Origin: Devosia lucknowensis
GTDB taxonomy: Bacteria > Pseudomonadota > Alphaproteobacteria > Rhizobiales > Devosiaceae
Length of the DNA: 64,000 bases
Direction: 5' to 3'
NCBI RefSeq assembly: GCF_900177655.1
Contig: NZ_FXWK01000001.1
Coordinates: 2,294,001-2,358,000 of the forward strand
Numbering within the stretch: the first letter of the stretch is position 1; every line of letters starts with the position of its first letter. This document shows positions 1 through 8,259 of the stretch, piece after piece. The notes under the pieces were generated by a model. It saw only the letters and a list, made by a program, of their open reading frames with translations, was not told the DNA's origin and made no database searches. The position numbers and the translations under genes were made by a program.

Positions 1-700
1 TGGCCTTCGCTTCGTCGTTGAGCGGCGTCGCTGGCACCCATTCGGCAGCGCTGTCGGCGGTCACAACAAGCACGTCCTCTGCCATGTCCCAGTCTTCCTT
101 GCGGAAGAGGATGGCATCGCCCAGGCCGCGCTCTTCGTGCCAGTCGCGATCGTAGTATGTTTCGAACTTCTCGTACTCGACCCCGATGTCGGCGAGCAGG
201 TCTTTGACCAGCGGCGAAAAATAGGTCGGTGTCTGCAGCGACTGCGAACCGCCATAGCCGATCAGCGTCTGTCCGTTGCTGGCGACGAACTCGTTGCGCC
301 GCGCATGACCGCCGAAATCATCGTTGTTCTCGAGGATCAGGATGGTAGCGTCAGGCTTCTGCCGCTGGAACAAGCGGGCCGCCGCAAGCCCGGAAATGCC
401 GCCACCAACCACGACCAGATCGTAGCGCTCGCCCGTCTCGGTCACCGTCGGGGCAGAATCCCAGAACGTCCCGTCCCGCACCGCATGCATGACGTTCATC
501 GCCGTTTCGCTGTGACCGCGAAGGCCGGTCAGCTTGCTTGGATCACCACCGGCGGGAGCCGCTCCCTGCGCGAAAACGCCTTTCGGCATAAGGGCCGTCG
601 CAGCGACACCAGCCGTGGCCATGGCGACACCGTTCAGAAAATCGCGGCGCGAGATCGGCCGATCCATACCCAGTCTTCGATCGCGGTCCGAAAAGCTCAT
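1..700 (-). CDS. Tat-exported FAD/NAD(P)-binding oxidoreductase, 3' truncated by window edge
   Basis: The 233 N-terminal residues visible here begin at an ATG preceded by an AAGGA-type ribosome site. Residues about 18-45 form a twin-arginine signal (SRRDFLNGV then a hydrophobic stretch ending near FAQG), so export in folded form is likely. A Rossmann FAD motif VVVGGGISGLAAARL follows near residue 90, then an acidic strand end (ILILENNDDFGGHARRNEF) as in amine-oxidase-type flavoproteins. The layout resembles the periplasmic spermidine-dehydrogenase-like NAD(P)-binding proteins, but the catalytic half lies outside the window, so the substrate is unknown. The gene stands alone here, 156 bp from the tRNA gene. 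Confidence 0.8.
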   Translation of the reverse strand, partial: MSFSDRDRRLGMDRPISRRDFLNGVAMATAGVAATALMPKGVFAQGAAPAGGDPSKLTGLRGHSETAMNVMHAVRDGTFWDSAPTVTETGERYDLVVVGGGISGLAAARLFQRQKPDATILILENNDDFGGHARRNEFVASNGQTLIGYGGSQSLQTPTYFSPLVKDLLADIGVEYEKFETYYDRDWHEERGLGDAILFRKEDWDMAEDVLVVTADSAAEWVPATPLNDEAKA

Positions 701-828
701 TGCGTTTGTCCTTCAACGGTTTGCGAGCAAACATGCTGGGAATTGAAGGACCTGGCAATGGGTTGAACGAGGATGAACCGCGCGATTGCGCATCCCCACC
801 GCGTCCGCATCACCAATCCAGGAAAACA

Positions 829-853
829 AAAACCCCCGGTTTCCCGGGGGTTT
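829..853 (-). terminator. Intrinsic terminator downstream of tRNA-Met
   Basis: A 9-bp stem (831-839 with 844-852, AACCCCCGG / CCGGGGGTT) with a 4-nt loop is followed on the minus strand by TTTTTGTTTT. It sits directly after the 3' end of the tRNA gene and should end its transcript. Confidence 0.8.
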
Positions 854-856
854 GAT

Positions 857-933
857 TGGTAGCGAAGCCCAGATTTGAACTGGGGACACACGGATTATGA
901 TTCCGCTGCTCTAACCAACTGAGCTACTCCGCC
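857..933 (-). tRNA. tRNA-Met (CAT anticodon), probably elongator
   Basis: The 77-nt minus-strand sequence folds into a full cloverleaf. The acceptor stem GGCGGAG pairs with CTTCGCT (two G-U pairs), the D-arm contains AGCTCAGTTGGTTAGAGC, the anticodon loop ATCATAA gives CAT, the T-arm is CCCAG-TTCAAAT-CTGGG, and the gene ends in an encoded ACCA. The T-loop and fully paired first acceptor base argue against initiator tRNA. A CAT anticodon is also used by lysidine-modified tRNA-Ile2, but the body resembles alphaproteobacterial elongator tRNA-Met. Confidence 0.93.
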
Positions 934-963
934 CCAAGGGGCACCGGCAACGCCGATGTGGCC

Positions 964-992
964 TAATTAGGTTTAGGCACTTGTCCTGTCAA
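964..992 (-). promoter_or_regulatory. Sigma-70 type promoter for tRNA-Met
   Basis: On the minus strand a perfect -35 TTGACA (987-992) is followed after exactly 17 nt by TAATTA (964-969). Transcription would start about 20-25 nt before the tRNA 5' end at 933. The -35 box overlaps the stop codon of the upstream udgX gene (TGA, 991-989). Confidence 0.7.
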
Positions 993-2458
993 GCATTGCC
1001 ACGTGCGCTCCCGGATTTTTCCAGACTGAGCAGCATGTCCCGCGCCAGGGCCAGGTCCGCCTCGAACTTGGCGCGCTCGACCTGTCGGCCTTCGGCATCG
1101 GGGATGCGCAGCAGATAGGATGGATGGTTGGTCACCAGCAGCATCGATCCGTCAGGCATTTCAATGGGTTGACCACGCAGCTTGCTGATGGTGACGCTGG
1201 CCTTGCCAAGAAGACTCTGGGCCGCCGTGGCACCCAGCGCAACCACGAGACGGGGCTTTACGAACTGCAGCTCGAGGTTGAGCCAGAATTTGCAGGCCTG
1301 GACCTCGCCGCCATCGGGCCGCTGGTGGATGCGGCGCTTGCCGCGCGGCTCGAATTTGAAGTGCTTGACGGCATTTGTCACATAGATGCGCTTGCGATCG
1401 ATGCCGACCTTTTCGATAGCTTCGTCAAAGACTTGGCCCGCAGGGCCGACGAAGGGGCGCCCGGCCAGGTCCTCCTGATCACCCGGCTGTTCGCCCACGA
1501 ACATGACCTGCGCCTGCTCCGGCCCTTCCCCGAAAACGGCCTGGGTCGCCTGTTCGTAAAGGGGGCACCGGCGGCAGTCCTGAACCGCCTCGCGCGCGGC
1601 GGCGAGCGACGTAAGTTCATGGTTTTGCTGAACTTCCGGTTCTCTTGCCTTGCGACGCAGATGATGGGCCGGGGGCTGCGTTGCGGCACGCTCTATCATC
1701 TCCTGCTCCATCGCTTTTGCGTTTCGAATCAAGGGGCTAATGATCTCGGCCTCGGGCAGGTTGCGCCAGTATTTGACCGGCATTTCGCTCTTCATCATCG
1801 AGACCTTTAGACGGGCCGGATTGAAGATCGAGGCGTAGTAGGTCTTCCAGTCATCCTCCACGGCATCCTCGGCCGGCACATCGCCCTTGTTTCCGCCCGG
1901 CCCGAATTCGATTTTTTCCATGTCCCACCAAGCACTTGCATAGGGGGTAACAATGCCCCAGCGCATGCCCGCAAAGCGCCGCGCGAAGAATGGAGCGGTC
2001 GCTTCCAGCACGTAGTGGTCGGGCTCGAACCAGGCGAGAAAGGTTTCGCCGTTTTCGCTCAAAACCGAGCGAAATCTCACGAAAGCTTTCATCTTGTGTG
2101 CGTCTCGCCTCACCGCAGAAGCCATATTCGTTAGCAGACTGTTATCTTTATCGCCGGCGTTGCTGAGAAGACGCGGATCGGCCTGCAATCGCCACAGCAC
2201 GCGATAAAGAATGGCGAAGCGTTCCAGATTGGAATGCTGGATAACTTCGTGTGCAAGATCGATGAACGATCGCGGCACAGTGCCGACCGGACCGTCGGCT
2301 GTAGGCAACATGTCGTCGCCTGCCTCGAACAAACCATTCTCGTCCGAAGCGGCCCGCCAGACCAGTTGGCTCGGTGGCATGCCGGCAACAAGCAGGCGGC
2401 GCGCCTTGTCGCGCCACTCGGAAAAGTCGTTCAGCTTTTGGAGGCGAACGGCGAGCAT
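989..2458 (-). CDS. udgX: UdgX-type uracil-DNA glycosylase fused to an N-terminal DUF4130-like domain
   Basis: The 489-residue protein has two parts. The first ~250 residues resemble the DUF4130/TIGR03915 DNA-metabolism domain that accompanies radical-SAM repair proteins. The C-terminal ~200 residues are a family-4-like uracil-DNA glycosylase with four-cysteine Fe-S type spacing (CRRCPLYEQ), the GEQPGDQEDL catalytic loop, the KRRIH insertion diagnostic of UdgX, and an HPSYLLR loop. In the characterised UdgX the histidine of KRRIH forms a covalent link to the abasic site after uracil removal. The start overlaps the stop of the upstream radical-SAM gene (TGATG), so the two are translationally coupled. 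The glycosylase call is strong; the partner domain's role is unknown. Confidence 0.93.
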   Translation of the reverse strand: MLAVRLQKLNDFSEWRDKARRLLVAGMPPSQLVWRAASDENGLFEAGDDMLPTADGPVGTVPRSFIDLAHEVIQHSNLERFAILYRVLWRLQADPRLLSNAGDKDNSLLTNMASAVRRDAHKMKAFVRFRSVLSENGETFLAWFEPDHYVLEATAPFFARRFAGMRWGIVTPYASAWWDMEKIEFGPGGNKGDVPAEDAVEDDWKTYYASIFNPARLKVSMMKSEMPVKYWRNLPEAEIISPLIRNAKAMEQEMIERAATQPPAHHLRRKAREPEVQQNHELTSLAAAREAVQDCRRCPLYEQATQAVFGEGPEQAQVMFVGEQPGDQEDLAGRPFVGPAGQVFDEAIEKVGIDRKRIYVTNAVKHFKFEPRGKRRIHQRPDGGEVQACKFWLNLELQFVKPRLVVALGATAAQSLLGKASVTISKLRGQPIEMPDGSMLLVTNHPSYLLRIPDAEGRQVERAKFEADLALARDMLLSLEKSGSARGNA

Positions 2459-3693
2459 CAGAAGAGGCTCAGCTGCATGGGCGCCGGCGTCAGCTTCTGG
2501 CGCAATTTGCCGTCGTCGAGCGCCGAACCTGGCGTCCAGTCCGAACAGATGATGAAGGGGCGCACTTTGTCGATGGATGCGGCCATGCGCGCCACATCGG
2601 CCAACGACAGGCGATGATGACGGCGCGACCGTATGATCCGGTCGACCGCATTGATCCCCAGGCCCGGCACGCGCAGCAGCCGCTCGCGCTCGGCACGATT
2701 GACGTCGACAGGGAACTCCTGCCGGCGCTTCAGCGCCCAGGCCAGCTTCGGATCGATCGCGAGATCAAGATCGCCGCCCTGCCCGCCCGCAACGATCTCG
2801 GGAACATCGAACCCATAAAAGCGGATCAGCCAGTCGGCCTGATAGAGTCGATGCTCGCGCATCAGCGGTGGCGGCTTCAACGGCAGCTTGGCGCTGGCAT
2901 CGGGTATGGGCGAGAACGCGGAATAATAGACGCGCTTCAGCTGGTAGCCGGAATAGAGCCCCGCCGCGCGATTGAGAATGGCAGCATCATTGGCGCCATC
3001 GGCGCCGACGATCATCTGCGTCGACTGCCCCGCGGGAGCGAATTTCTGTGGTTTGGCCTTGGGCTTTCCTTCCAGCTTTGCCTCATCGAGCTTGCCGCGA
3101 AGCCGGGCCATGGCAGTCCGGATTTCGGACGGGCGCTTTTCCGGCGCGAAGGTTTCGAGCGCCGAGTCCGTCGGCAATTCTATATTGGTGGACAGGCGAT
3201 CGGCCCAGCGTCCCGCCTCGACCAGCAGTTCCGGCGCGGCATTGGGAATGACCTTGAGGTGGATATAGCCCTGGAAGAGGTGGACCTCGCGCAGCGTCCG
3301 GGCGACGCGGACCATCTCCTCCATCGTATGGTCGGGCGATTTGATGATGCCCGAAGAGAGAAACAGCCCCTCGATGTAGTTGCGGCGGTAAAAATCGAGC
3401 GTCAGCTGCACCACTTCGTCCACCGAAAAACGTGCCCGCTGCACGTTCGAGGACGACCGGTTGATGCAGTAGGAGCAATCGTAGATGCAGAAATTGGTCA
3501 GCAGCAGTTTGAGGAGACTGATGCAGCGGCCGTCCGGCGCATAGGAATGACAAATGCCACTGCCTTCGGTGGAGCCAATACCCTTGGTCCCGGCCGAGTT
3601 GCGTTTTTCGCTGCCGCTGGAGGCGCAGGAAGCGTCGTACTTGGCAGCATCTGCCAGAATGGCAAGCTTGCGCGTAAGGTTCAGGGCGACCAT
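2458..3693 (-). CDS. Putative DNA modification/repair radical SAM protein
   Basis: The 411-residue protein has a radical-SAM cluster motif of the CxxxxxCxxC kind (NFCIYDCSYCINR, near residue 85) and a C-terminal helix-hairpin-helix-like stretch (RVPGLGINAVDRII) expected to contact DNA. Length and motifs match the TIGR03916 family, which is regularly encoded next to a DUF4130/UdgX protein, as here. The cluster and SAM would generate a 5'-deoxyadenosyl radical; the DNA lesion or base acted on is not established for the family. It is the first gene of a two-gene minus-strand operon. The upstream spacer holds a palindrome at 3741-3760. Confidence 0.88.
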   Translation of the reverse strand: MVALNLTRKLAILADAAKYDASCASSGSEKRNSAGTKGIGSTEGSGICHSYAPDGRCISLLKLLLTNFCIYDCSYCINRSSSNVQRARFSVDEVVQLTLDFYRRNYIEGLFLSSGIIKSPDHTMEEMVRVARTLREVHLFQGYIHLKVIPNAAPELLVEAGRWADRLSTNIELPTDSALETFAPEKRPSEIRTAMARLRGKLDEAKLEGKPKAKPQKFAPAGQSTQMIVGADGANDAAILNRAAGLYSGYQLKRVYYSAFSPIPDASAKLPLKPPPLMREHRLYQADWLIRFYGFDVPEIVAGGQGGDLDLAIDPKLAWALKRRQEFPVDVNRAERERLLRVPGLGINAVDRIIRSRRHHRLSLADVARMAASIDKVRPFIICSDWTPGSALDDGKLRQKLTPAPMQLSLF

Positions 3694-3740
3694 TGTTCAT
3701 CCTTTGTTCCAGATGAATAGCTGGCTTGGTCCGCAAGCGC

Positions 3741-3760
3741 ATGTCAAAATGACATATGTC
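3741..3760. promoter_or_regulatory. Paired inverted repeats in divergent promoter region
   Basis: ATGTCA-AAA-TGACAT (3741-3755) is a perfect 6-bp inverted repeat, and its right half restarts as the 10-bp palindrome GACATATGTC (3751-3760). The site sits between the divergent radical-SAM gene and the small monooxygenase gene and could be an operator for either. No regulator gene is adjacent. Confidence 0.45.
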
Positions 3761-3791
3761 CGGATTTTGTGATCGGGGCGGGGAGAGACAC

Positions 3792-4127
3792 ATGGATGTT
3801 CTGGCGCGACTGCCCGCCGACCGAGCGGTGACGCTGATTGCCGAATTTACCGCGCGCCCTGGCAAGGCCGACGCGGTGGACGCTCTTCTTGCAGGCCTAG
3901 CCCAGAAGGTGCGGCAGGAACCGGGCAATATCGTCTTCGACTGTCATCGCCGGTTGGACGATCCCGCGCGGTTCGTGGTCTATGAGGTCTATCAGGACCG
4001 TGCTGCTTTCGAAGCACATATCGGCGCCGATTACGGTGCGGTCTTCAATGCGGCGCTGCGTGAGCTGATCACCGAACCCAATTCGGTCCTGACGTTTCTT
4101 CAACCGCTATCGACCATCGTTCAATAA
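3792..4127 (+). CDS. Antibiotic-biosynthesis-monooxygenase-type (ABM) quinol monooxygenase-like protein
   Basis: This is a 111-residue single-domain protein of the dimeric ferredoxin-like ABM fold. It shows the usual opening strand (VTLIAEFTARPGKADAVDALL), the central QEPGNIVFDCHR segment and the VYEVYQDRAAFEAHI helix characteristic of YgiN/quinol-monooxygenase-like members. These small cofactor-free enzymes oxidise quinols or aromatic polyketides; the substrate cannot be read here. The ATG at 3792 follows GGGGAGAG at a good distance and is preferred to an in-frame ATG 36 nt upstream that lies in the palindromic region. It may be co-transcribed with the downstream dioxygenase-like gene, about 107 bp away. 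Confidence 0.85.
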   Translation: MDVLARLPADRAVTLIAEFTARPGKADAVDALLAGLAQKVRQEPGNIVFDCHRRLDDPARFVVYEVYQDRAAFEAHIGADYGAVFNAALRELITEPNSVLTFLQPLSTIVQ

Positions 4128-4234
4128 TCGACACCAATCCGTCACGACTGGCTTGCTAGGCAAGCCTTGGTTCCTTTCATACATTCCCTCTCGAAACACG
4201 GCGCCGGGCGCCGCGACGAATGGGAGTTTTGGAA

Positions 4235-5185
4235 ATGACCCTCGAACTTGGCGGCATCCATCACCTGACCGCTGTAACGGCCGACGCGCCGAAAAATCTG
4301 CAGTTTTACACCCAGACGCTGGGCATGCGCTTGATCAAGAAGACGGTGAACCAGGACGATACCTCGGCCTATCACCTGTTCTACGGCGATGGCGTGGCCT
4401 CGCCCGGCGCGGACCTGACGTTTTTCGACTTCAACACCCTGCGCGAGCAGCGCGGCAACCACACCGTGGGCCGCACCGGCCTGCGCGTCGATAGCGCGGA
4501 AACGCTGCAGTGGTGGAAGGATCATCTGCAGTCGCACAATGTCGGCACCTCAGGCATCAAGGAACGCTTCGGCCATGTCTCGCTCGATTTCGAGGATTTC
4601 GAAGGCCAGCGCTTCCGCCTCGTCGTCGACGAGAAGAACAAGGTCATTCCCTGGGGCAAGTCGCCCGTGCCGGAAGACAGGCAGATCATCGGCCTCGGGC
4701 CGATCACCCTGTCGGTCCCCGCGCTCGAACCCACCGACGCCATGCTGACCCGCGTCATGAACATGCGGCAGGTGAGGCACTATCCGGCCCGCGAGCGCAA
4801 TGGCGAAGTCTTCGTCTATGAAATGGGTCCGGGCGGCCCGGCCGCCGAACTGCATGTCTCGGTTGACCCGAGCCTGCCGCGGGCCCGGCCCGGTGCCGGT
4901 GGCGTCCATCATGTGGCGTTCCGCACTCCGGACCAGGATTCGCTGCGCGAGTGGATCGAACGGGTGAACAGCTTCGGCATCCGCTCGTCGGGCGAAGTCG
5001 AGCGGTTCTACTTCACCTCGCTCTATTTCCGCGAGCCCAACGGCGTGCTGTTCGAAATTGCAACCGACGTTCCCGGCTTTGCCGCCGACGAGCCGATGGA
5101 AAGCCTCGGCGAAACCCTGAGCCTGCCGCCCTTCCTGGAAGGTCGGCGCGCCCAGATCGAGGCGGGATTGAAGCCGCTGGTTTGA
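4235..5185 (+). CDS. VOC-superfamily ring-cleaving dioxygenase
   Basis: The 316-residue protein contains two glyoxalase/extradiol-dioxygenase modules, beginning at GGIHHLTAVTADA and at GGVHHVAFRTPDQDS. The two histidine-bearing strands and the late glutamate (GVLFEIATDVPGF) fit the 2-His-1-Glu metal site of this family. Relatives are annotated as ring-cleaving dioxygenases and include MhqO/MhqA proteins linked to hydroquinone and quinone resistance. A quinol monooxygenase-like gene just upstream supports a shared role in quinone or phenol detoxification, by inference. The ATG at 4235 is chosen because GGGAG lies 9 nt before it; another in-frame ATG is at 4220. Confidence 0.88.
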   Translation: MTLELGGIHHLTAVTADAPKNLQFYTQTLGMRLIKKTVNQDDTSAYHLFYGDGVASPGADLTFFDFNTLREQRGNHTVGRTGLRVDSAETLQWWKDHLQSHNVGTSGIKERFGHVSLDFEDFEGQRFRLVVDEKNKVIPWGKSPVPEDRQIIGLGPITLSVPALEPTDAMLTRVMNMRQVRHYPARERNGEVFVYEMGPGGPAAELHVSVDPSLPRARPGAGGVHHVAFRTPDQDSLREWIERVNSFGIRSSGEVERFYFTSLYFREPNGVLFEIATDVPGFAADEPMESLGETLSLPPFLEGRRAQIEAGLKPLV

Positions 5186-5198
5186 GCCCTGGGGGAAG

Positions 5199-5312
5199 AA
5201 CCCCCACCTGACCTCCCCCTGAAGAAGGGGGAGGGATGCATCGAGTGCGCTTCGAAAAATGTGAACCACCGGCGGCCCCCTCCCCCTCTTCAGGGGGAGG
5301 ACGGGTGGGGGT
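5199..5312. repeat. REP-like inverted pair with CCCCCTGAAGAAGGGGG core
   Basis: Two ~35-bp arms (5199-5234 and 5278-5312) are near-perfect reverse complements, and each arm contains its own short C-run/G-run palindrome around TGAAGA or TCTTCA. The pair sits between convergent genes and resembles the intergenic REP/BIME elements common in Hyphomicrobiales. It may also act as a bidirectional terminator. Confidence 0.7.
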
Positions 5313-5335
5313 ATCTATCCCCGCCAAGCAGTGTG

Positions 5336-7381
5336 CTAGTTGCAGCCGCTCACACCCACCTCACACCCATCCGTATCGGTATCCGGCTTCAGCAGGCTTG
5401 CCGTATCCACCAGACGGATGAACTCGGCCCGGTAACCGGCTTCGTCGCTGCCGCGACCGGCCTGGGCAAGCGCCTCGATTTCGCTCCAGCGCATCGACGC
5501 GCCATAGACGCTCCCCTTGATCTTCTGGCCGAAGGCGGCGACGGCTGCGGCGAACTGGGCGTCGATGCCCGCATCGGCAATGTCCCCATAGACGACGCTC
5601 GAGGTCACGGGCTCCTCGATCAGCTGGCTGACATCGCTGTCGGGCAACTTGTAGCGCATCTTGAGGAAGGCGATTTCCCCGGACGCGGTCGGTTCGGTGC
5701 CGGCGCCGTATCGCAGGGGATCGACCACTTCGCCGCCCGAGCCGGTCGGCGTGATTTCGTAAAGGGCGGTGACGGTCGTGCCAGCCCCGACGTCGCCGGC
5801 ATCCACGGCATCGTTGTTGAAGTCCTCGCGATTGAGGTGGCGGGTCTCATAACCGATGAGCCGATACTCGGCGACGACGGCAGGATTGAACTCGACCTGC
5901 ACCTTCACATCCTTGGCGATGGTGTGCAGCGTGCCGCCGATCTCCTCGACCAGCACCTTGCGGGCCTCCGCGAAGCTCGAAATGTAGCTGGCATTGCCAT
6001 TGCCATTCTGGGCCAGCGCCTGCATGGTCGCGTCGTCGAGATTGCCGCGACCGAAGCCGAGTACGGACAGACTGATGCCAGTCCGGCGCTTGTCGGCGAT
6101 GAAGTCCTCGAGCTTTTCTGGGTCGTCGAGACCCACGTTGAAATCCCCATCGGTCGCGAGGATCACCCGGTTTGTGCCATCGGCAATGCGCGCCTGGTCG
6201 GCAAGCCGGTAGGCGAGTTCGATGCCTTGCGCGCCGGCGGTGCTGCCGCCGGGGTTGAGCTGGTCGATCGCCGCCATGATTTTTGCCTTGTCGCTGGCGG
6301 GCGTCGGCTCTAGCGCCACGCCGGCCGAGCCGGCATAGGTGACGATGGAAACGGTATCGTTCTCCGAAAGCTGCTCGAGCAGCAGGCCAAAGGCGCGCTT
6401 GAGCAGCGGCAGCTTGTCGGCTGCGTCCATCGATCCCGACGTATCGATCAGGAAGACAAGGTTGCTCCTGGTATCGGCAAAAGACGGTTCGAACCCTTTG
6501 ATGCCGATCTGCATGATCTGCGTCTTGGCGTTCCACGGCGTGGGATAGATCGAAATGGTCGGCTCGAAAGGCGTTTCCGCGCTGGGAGCCGGCGGGTAAT
6601 CGTAGGGGAAGTAATTGATCAACTCTTCGATGCGCACCGCGTCGCGCTCGGGAACGAGGCCGTCCTCGAGCATCCGGCGGGTATAGGCGTAACTCGCCGT
6701 GTCGACATCGAGCGAGAAGGTCGAGACAGGTTCTTCCGCGGCGACCTTGAGGCGCTGCTCGTCGAACGACGTGAACTGGTCGCCGCTGGGCTGGGCGGCC
6801 TGGCTGAGCGGCACGGAAAGGCTCTGGCCGGCCGAGCGCGTCATCATTTGCGGCACGATGCCTGTTGGTGCGGGCATGGGAGCCGGCGGCGCGGCCATGT
6901 CGACGAGCGCGGGAGGCGCCATCTCGCTCTCGGCCATCATCGGTTCTGGCGCAGCGGCCAGGGAGTCGGCCGCAGTGATGACCTTCTCGCGCGGGGCCGC
7001 GACCTTGGTTTCGCCCTGCGGCGCGACGACCGGCTCCTCGGCCGGCTGAGCGACCTGGGCGAATTCTGGCCCCTGCCCGCCCGGGGTCAGCGCGGTGGAC
7101 GTGTAGAGCTGCCAGCCGAGCGGCAGCACGAGGAGGGCGATGGCAGCGGTGCCGACGGGAATGCGCAAGTCCATGATCGAAATCCCCTTCAAGGAATTGA
7201 TGATGGACCTGAGACGGCTGCCCGGGGCACGTCCTTTGGTTGCGGCGGAGGAGTTTTTCGCTTCGGCATCGAACGCGGCGCGCGCGGCGGACAAAGCACG
7301 GGTCTTCGCCTCCGCACGCGGCGCGGGCACGGCACCGGCCTTGAGGCCTTCGAGGGGATCGTGGTCTTCAGGAAAGCTCAT
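5336..7381 (-). CDS. Membrane-anchored VWA-domain protein (YfbK-like) partnered with an ECF sigma factor
   Basis: The 681-residue protein has a cytoplasmic N-terminal tail of about 70 residues, one transmembrane helix (about 72-92, TAAIALLVLPLGW), a long Pro/Ala-rich linker, a von Willebrand A domain with an intact MIDAS motif (DTSGSMD, GGSTAG, ATDGDF), and a YfbK/DUF3520-type C-terminal region ending in a cysteine-bearing tail (GCEVGVSGCN). The start at 7381 overlaps the sigma-factor stop as ATGA, so the two are translationally coupled. The short N-terminal tail before the helix is placed where an anti-sigma module would be. An envelope-sensing role with the sigma factor is inferred, not shown. 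Confidence 0.87.
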   Translation of the reverse strand: MSFPEDHDPLEGLKAGAVPAPRAEAKTRALSAARAAFDAEAKNSSAATKGRAPGSRLRSIINSLKGISIMDLRIPVGTAAIALLVLPLGWQLYTSTALTPGGQGPEFAQVAQPAEEPVVAPQGETKVAAPREKVITAADSLAAAPEPMMAESEMAPPALVDMAAPPAPMPAPTGIVPQMMTRSAGQSLSVPLSQAAQPSGDQFTSFDEQRLKVAAEEPVSTFSLDVDTASYAYTRRMLEDGLVPERDAVRIEELINYFPYDYPPAPSAETPFEPTISIYPTPWNAKTQIMQIGIKGFEPSFADTRSNLVFLIDTSGSMDAADKLPLLKRAFGLLLEQLSENDTVSIVTYAGSAGVALEPTPASDKAKIMAAIDQLNPGGSTAGAQGIELAYRLADQARIADGTNRVILATDGDFNVGLDDPEKLEDFIADKRRTGISLSVLGFGRGNLDDATMQALAQNGNGNASYISSFAEARKVLVEEIGGTLHTIAKDVKVQVEFNPAVVAEYRLIGYETRHLNREDFNNDAVDAGDVGAGTTVTALYEITPTGSGGEVVDPLRYGAGTEPTASGEIAFLKMRYKLPDSDVSQLIEEPVTSSVVYGDIADAGIDAQFAAAVAAFGQKIKGSVYGASMRWSEIEALAQAGRGSDEAGYRAEFIRLVDTASLLKPDTDTDGCEVGVSGCN

Positions 7382-7947
7382 AGCAGCCCCCTCAATGTCT
7401 TGCGGGCTTCGAATACGTGGAAGCCGACAGTGGCCTCCTTGATGCCCATGATGGCGGCAGCTTCGGCATGGCTCAGCTCCTCGGCATAAACCAGCAGCAC
7501 TGCGTCGCGTTGCTTTTCCGGCAGGGTCCGGACCGCCTCCCAGAGCTGACGGCTGGTGGCCGCCGCCTCCTGCTCGGGTTCGACCTCGCTCGGGCTGACC
7601 TCGGCATAGGCATGGGCATGGCGGCCGCGCCGCGCGCCGGCCCGCTGCCAGTCGCGCACGGCATTGAGCGTGATGCGATAGACCCAGCTGGAAAAGGCGC
7701 TGCGCCCGTCGAAGGCGGCAATGGCGCGGCCGATCTTGACGCAGACATCCTGGGCGATGTCCTCCGCATCGGTCGGATGCCCGCACCAGCGCCAGGCGGT
7801 GCGGTAGATGCGATCGTACTGACTTTCGATCAGTGCCCCGAAGGCGTCGCCGTCGCCGCGCCGGGCGCGCGCCACGAGGGCGTCGGTAAGCGCGTCCTGC
7901 GGGTCCGGCGGGGGTGCGGCGGTCAGTCCCATCACTTGAGCATGCAC
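7378..7947 (-). CDS. ECF-type RNA polymerase sigma factor
   Basis: The 189-residue protein shows sigma region 2 (YRTAWRWCGHPTDAEDIAQD, with the usual SSWVYRITLNAVRDW -10 recognition helix) and region 4 (LPEKQRDAVLLVYAEELSH followed by an AAIMGIKEATVGFHVFEAR helix-turn-helix). Region 3 is absent, which defines the ECF class. It is the first gene of a two-gene operon with the VWA membrane protein, whose start it overlaps by 4 nt. The coupling suggests that the VWA protein controls the sigma factor. No repeated ECF-type promoter motif could be identified from this window alone. Confidence 0.92.
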   Translation of the reverse strand: MHAQVMGLTAAPPPDPQDALTDALVARARRGDGDAFGALIESQYDRIYRTAWRWCGHPTDAEDIAQDVCVKIGRAIAAFDGRSAFSSWVYRITLNAVRDWQRAGARRGRHAHAYAEVSPSEVEPEQEAAATSRQLWEAVRTLPEKQRDAVLLVYAEELSHAEAAAIMGIKEATVGFHVFEARKTLRGLL

Positions 7948-8044
7948 TTCTTGCCTCTCCGGGCTATTCTAGTGCCTATGACGACGGGGCCCGGCCACTC
8001 CTTTGGGCGGGCTGCCGATTATTTCCACGCTTGCGGAAGGTGCC

Positions 8045-8227
8045 ATGACCGACCAGAAAAACGGCCCCTTCGGCCTCAACCGCACCCGCATCTTCCTGCT
8101 CGCCATGGGCGCGCTGGTGCTGCTGATCACCGTCTCGATGATGATGGGCGGCCTCGGCTCATACAACGCGCTCAAGGAAGCAGCGCAGGCGAACAGCCCG
8201 AATGCGGTGCAGCCGGCGGGGAACTGA
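8045..8227 (+). CDS. Small single-pass membrane protein, unknown function
   Basis: The predicted 60-residue protein has a short charged N-terminus (MTDQKNGPFGLNRTR) followed by one hydrophobic helix of about 20 residues (IFLLAMGALVLLITVSMMMG) and a polar tail. A GGAAGG ribosome site lies 6-7 nt before the ATG at 8045. It is divergent from the ECF sigma operon across about 97 bp. I do not recognise a family. The start and the membrane helix are the main support. Confidence 0.55.
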   Translation: MTDQKNGPFGLNRTRIFLLAMGALVLLITVSMMMGGLGSYNALKEAAQANSPNAVQPAGN

Positions 8228-8259
8228 CGCCGCCCCGCCTCCTCCCCTGGCGGGAAGAA

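Noticed and set aside
4142..4537. Minus-strand frame overlapping the VOC dioxygenase start
   Set aside because: Antisense shadow; the plus-strand dioxygenase has clear motifs.
5336..7786. Longer frame upstream of the VWA gene (start near 7786)
   Set aside because: The extra ~135 codons overlap the ECF sigma gene in another frame; the ATG at 7381 is coupled to the sigma stop.
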